Assembly: GCA_026770595.1 (NCBI GenBank)
Contig: MU633793.1
Span: 13,524 to 23,725, forward strand
Reading direction: 5' to 3'
Length of the DNA: 10,202 bases
DNA from: Ochromonadaceae sp. CCMP2298
Lineage: Eukaryota > Sar > Synurophyceae > Ochromonadales > Ochromonadaceae
Positions 7,640 through 10,202 of the stretch are shown here, in pieces; within the stretch, counting starts at the first letter, position 1; each line of letters starts with the position of its first letter. Under the pieces are notes generated by a model, which worked only from the letters and a program-made list of their open reading frames with translations, did not search any database and was not told the origin of the DNA. Position numbers and translations under genes: made by a program.

Positions 7640-7836
7640 TGGGCAAGAAGCGTCTCCTCCCGGCCTTCATCTCCTCTGCCTCGGCCTCCACGGCAAAGGG
7701 CAATAAGAAGAGTAAGGCGGTGGCCACAGCCGCCAAGGGGGGTTCGAGCACCGGCTTAAGCGATGGGGTTAGGGTCAGCTTTGCTCATCGGAGTGCAGAG
7801 GCGCGCAGAAGAGCAGAGGCGGATGTTCTGCGTAAG

Positions 7837-8178
7837 GTCAGTGCTTACTGCATGTTCAATTTCGCCCCATCTCACAGTACGTAATTTTAGTGTCTGAATT
7901 TTTAGTGTCTGAATCGATGTTCTATATATACAATTTTGCATTTATGTGTACATTTGTCATGTATTTTTCAAGTACACCTTATCGAGTGTACTGTCCGCAA
8001 CTGAGTCCGCACGACTCCGGCGACAACGCGAATAGAGTCAACAATATCTTTATAAACTCTAACCGCTCTTAGTTTTTCATTTCTTAAGATAACAAGGTGA
8101 AATGGTGAAATCACTTTCCAATTTTCTACCTATCTTTACCTATCTACCCACCTACCTACCTACCTACCTACATTTTAG
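7837..8178 (+). other. 342-nt GT-AG intron with internal repeats
   Basis: Donor AAG|GTCAGT at 7837 and acceptor CATTTTAG| at 8178. Both junctions are phase 0 and join LRK to RARDRNSDKK, keeping a continuous basic region. Base composition drops to AT-rich inside. It holds an exact 15-bp tandem duplication, TTTTAGTGTCTGAAT (7885-7899 and 7900-7914), and a TACC/CTAC tract that serves as the pyrimidine-rich stretch. Confidence 0.6.
8126..8172. repeat. TACC/CTAC tetranucleotide repeat
   Basis: Imperfect CTAC(C/T) units from 8126 become a regular CTAC repeat from about 8152 to 8171, immediately before the intron's CATTTTAG acceptor. It acts as simple-sequence DNA and as the acceptor's pyrimidine-rich tract. 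Confidence 0.9.
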
Positions 8179-8566
8179 CGTGCTCGGGATAGAAATTCTG
8201 ACAAGAAGGTTCCTTACAGGAACTACCACCCCCATGCTCGCTTGGTGATCGACAGGCAAGCGTCCGAAACCGTCCTCGAGTTTAGCAATATAGAGAAACT
8301 GTCCCGACAAGAGTTTTGCAAACTCTCTCCTGAGCACCTCACCACGCAAATGTATAAAGTGTCGGAAAAAGATCCCATTTCTGAAGGTGGTTAAATCTTC
8401 TCGTGCGCTGAAGGTTAGTGAGCTGGAGCTGAACAAGAGAAACTACGTGCTCATTAGGAACCAGACGGATGTCTGGATCGTCATCAACAGCCACAAGACT
8501 GTTGCAACGAACCAATAGTGGCGGGAAAGAGTCCCCGAACGTCTGGCGAGACTAATATGTAAGTGT

Positions 8567-9245
8567 TTAGCATGAGAGAGGGTCAGAAGAAACTATGGAG
8601 CCATCAACCGCGTTAGAATCAATAAAATAGGAGGTGTCATCCATACACTTTAGGATCTGCAACGCGTATGTGCCATCATACCGGAAAGAGTTAATCTTCT
8701 CAATCTGCACCAACTCGCCCTTGTAGAAGCCTACCAGGTCCCTCTTCTCCAGCCTCGCTTTTGCCCGCATCTGGTACCCTAACCCACGCGCAGCTGGATC
8801 ATACCACACCTCCACCTTGAGGGAGGCTCGAGATCGGCCAGCCTCCGCACGTTCACCTCCTTATTTATCATCGCCACGCGCTCGGCAAATTTCATAACCC
8901 GCGTCTTACTGGCATGCAATAACTGCAGTTGGTTCTGATCGATATTTACTTGCAAAGCCTGCTTAGACAGCCCAACGTGCACCCCCCGATCGATTGCTGC
9001 GCCGCCTTTACCCCCCTCCCTCACCGCTGACAAGAAGCTCACCAGGCCGACACCCTGGATAGAGTCAGCAAAGATCTCAGTCCACGCCGGATGAGACGCT
9101 TAGAAAGCAGTCCACCTCATACTGATTGTCTCCAGCTGATAATGCTTCCAGAGAAATACGACCGCCAGCCACTACGCACTGGTCCTCTTTGCGTTCGTGG
9201 CTGACCCCCTCTTCCTCTTTGCAGGCCCCTCCATCACTAAACTAG
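8567..9245 (-). pseudogene. Truncated SET-domain (lysine methyltransferase-like) gene
   Basis: SET domains transfer methyl groups from S-adenosylmethionine to protein lysines. Reading right to left, one open frame from about 9245 gives acidic then hydrophobic sequence with CVVAGGRISLEALSAGDNQ and ends near TGA 9072. A second frame from about 9086 reads WTEIFADSIQGVGLVSFL and continues, helix-rich, to RRLADLEPPS. A third frame (8834-8567) carries the SET N-terminal half: YDPAARGLGYQMRAKARLEK, DLVGFYKGELV and, after about 30 residues, SYFIDSNAVDG. That matches the family pattern G-x-G-(V/L)-x-A, (V/I)-x-x-Y-x-G-E and Y-x-(I/F)-D. The protein then ends SSDPLSC with TAA at 8569-8567. The expected N-H-S-C and later tyrosine motif are absent, so the SAM site is incomplete and the gene should be inactive. 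Two frame changes separate the parts. No ATG start is evident in the first frame. Confidence 0.48.
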
Positions 9246-9312
9246 GCCCACCAAGTACCACTTCATCAGCTACGACCCTATTAACAGCTGGAGATCGGCA
9301 GAGGGATGATCA

Positions 9313-9322
9313 GGGGGGGGGG
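9313..9322. repeat. G10 homopolymer
   Basis: Ten consecutive G residues lie between the minus-strand SET-like gene and the plus-strand unknown frame. It is a hotspot for slippage and assembly error, so any frame drawn across it is unsafe. Confidence 0.95.
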
Positions 9323-9336
9323 CTAATGATGTTAGG

Positions 9337-9822
9337 GTGCTGAATCTGCTCGCAGACGGGCTAGGGCTCGAGTTGTCCAATATGCTTTTCATTCTGGGAG
9401 ATAATGATGCTGCGGCAACAGACGAGGAGGTGGCGGAGAGTCCGGCCACAATCGCTGAGCTCGGCTTAAAACGTGGTCGCTTCGGAATCCTGAAGGAGAC
9501 CTGCACCTTCGGCAAGGAGGAGTTCGTACAGCTCATCAGGATGGACTCAGCAACAGGGAAGATTTGCAAGGAGGAGCTCAAGAAGCGCGATGCCGGCGGC
9601 CACCTCATCATACCTATAAGCTCCCTCCTGCGGAAGAGCGTCGCAGTGGGTCCTTTCGTCGCCGAACGGAGTGACCGCGTCCAGCCAAGAGAAGGCGAGC
9701 GCGAGCGGCTCAAATCGTCAGCCCGCCTATTTGTCGACAGCAAAATCGATGCTTTGTGCGGCTTTGAGATCTTCATCGAGCTGAAAGAGATGGTATACAA
9801 GTGGGACCCTTCAGACAAGTAG
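9337..9822 (+). CDS. Unrecognised open frame, 161 codons
   Basis: I do not recognise this protein. The frame begins at a GTG and is open further left to about 9143, with no ATG in that stretch; the first ATG inside is 9382 (MLFILGDND). The composition is coding-like: an acidic segment DNDAAATDEEVAES, then LGLKRGRFGILKETCTFGKEEF, a Lys/Glu-rich helix region KICKEELKKRDAGG, the hydrophobic HLIIPISSLLRK, and a charged ending FIELKEMVYKWDPSDK before TAG 9820-9822. No signal peptide or clear membrane span is visible. The opposite strand has a longer open frame (9926-9270) rich in Ser, Arg and Pro that I regard as its shadow. It may begin in a 5' exon, since a pyrimidine tract and TTTGCAG acceptor-like site lies at 9211-9224. 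It could be an intact small gene or the front of a gene broken at the TAG. Confidence 0.45.
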   Translation: MLNLLADGLGLELSNMLFILGDNDAAATDEEVAESPATIAELGLKRGRFGILKETCTFGKEEFVQLIRMDSATGKICKEELKKRDAGGHLIIPISSLLRKSVAVGPFVAERSDRVQPREGERERLKSSARLFVDSKIDALCGFEIFIELKEMVYKWDPSDK

Positions 9823-10073
9823 GACCTGGCGACGAGGGCCAAGCCCACAGTTGGGGTGCTGAACCCATCCAAGGGGGCCTGACTCCTGTCGAGTCGGCAC
9901 ACCTCATCGCCCTGCACTACCCACACGATGAAAACACACTCGAGTCTGCGCGATTACTGCTGGTAGTCAACGAGGCGGGATCCAAGAGGCTGCTGCGGGT
10001 CACATCGGGGGTGGAGTGCCACGACTTTAAAATGGATACGGGTGATAACTCTTGTGCCTATCCCCTGAAATAG
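9823..10073 (+). pseudogene. Likely continuation of the 9337 frame after TAG and a frame change
   Basis: Directly after TAG 9820-9822 the same frame continues DLATRAKPTVGVLNPSKGA and meets TGA at 9880-9882. At that point the next frame takes over with LTPVESAHLIALHYPHDENT, ESARLLLVVNEAGSKRLLRV and ends CAYPLK with TAG at 10071-10073. Both pieces look coding, so a single gene broken by one stop and one frame change is the simplest reading. Alternatively the last 90 codons (from 9801) are a separate small gene overlapping the first. No family is recognised. Confidence 0.35.
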
Positions 10074-10202
10074 AGAGGGTTTCAACAGGGTAATCCTGCA
10101 CCAGCCTTACCCCCCATTGGAATCTGTATGAAAGTAGTTGCCGCATTTCTCTGCGCAAACGATCAGAAGCTGCGCACAACTATTTATATATGAGGTGAAC
10201 GA

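Larger units (their letters stand above)
7639..8518 (+). pseudogene. Unrecognised gene with a 342-nt intron, broken by a one-base frameshift
   Basis: Exon 1 is 7639-7836, 66 codons from an ATG that overlaps the recombinase frame's TGA (TGATG). It begins MGKKRLLPAFISS and ends in the basic helix SAEARRRAEADVLRK. After the intron, exon 2 (from 8179) reads RARDRNSDKKVPYRNYHPHA, then LVIDRQASETVLEFSNIEKL. Near the A5 run at 8366-8370 the frame stops making sense and reaches TAA; one base fewer there leads to PFLKVVKSSRALKVSELELN and WIVINSHKTVATNQ, ending in TAG 8516-8518. No family is recognised. The exon 1 frame is open back to 7495, so it may instead be a continuation of the recombinase gene after another frame change. 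It converges on the minus-strand SET-like gene. Confidence 0.45.

Noticed and set aside
9172-9174. TAG in a minus-strand frame starting MEGPAKRKRG as another recoded stop, with a possible nuclear signal
   Set aside because: The overlapping frame containing CVVAGGRISLEALSAGDNQ is free of stops there and more coding-like, so the TAG is probably out of frame.
9270-9926. Minus-strand open frame of 218 codons
   Set aside because: Ser/Arg/Pro-rich with no recognisable segment; the plus-strand frame has the more natural composition. Kept only as a competing possibility.
1-10202. tRNA, rRNA or other structured RNA genes
   Set aside because: No cloverleaf arms, rRNA core segments or other known RNA signatures were seen by eye on either strand; a covariance-model search was not possible.

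Overview
This window is nuclear DNA of a microbial eukaryote (an alga or other protist; I cannot name the lineage). The evidence is a eukaryote-specific ABCF1-type ATPase, at least two GT-AG introns with pyrimidine-rich 3' ends, an AATAAA signal behind the ATPase gene, abundant simple and tandem repeats, and TTAGGG-type telomere-like repeats. Coding DNA is GC-rich, while the intergenic stretches are visibly richer in A+T.

Layout. Positions 1-1110 hold no gene I can support: three ~72-bp tandem repeats, an 8-bp repeat, an array of a CGCGAGCCCTA motif and a 13-bp direct repeat. Positions 1252-4449 (minus strand) hold the one clearly intact gene, a 1065-codon ABCF1/ABC50-like ATPase with a long charged N-terminal region and two complete ABC domains. 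Upstream of its ATG (4450-5400) is non-coding DNA with a hairpin beside the start.

From about 5400 to the right edge the window looks like a graveyard of mobile or virus-like genes. In order these are: a possible small minus-strand exon (5413-5502); a broken transposase-like gene with an 85-nt intron (about 5523-6218); a G-rich hexamer array and TTAGGG repeats (6295-6436); a broken tyrosine recombinase (6690-7639); a second reading frame joined to it by a TGATG overlap, carrying a 342-nt intron and a one-base frameshift (7639-8518); a truncated minus-strand SET-domain gene (8567-9245); and an unrecognised plus-strand reading frame (9337-10073).

How the parts relate. The ABCF1 gene is a housekeeping translation gene and has no functional link to the rest. 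The right half is best explained as decayed accessory DNA, either one composite element or several nested ones. Several of its genes are broken by TAG codons at points where the same frame goes on looking coding. This may be simple decay or, less likely, TAG readthrough, because the ABCF1 gene itself ends with TAG. Family calls in the right half rest on motif recognition by eye.
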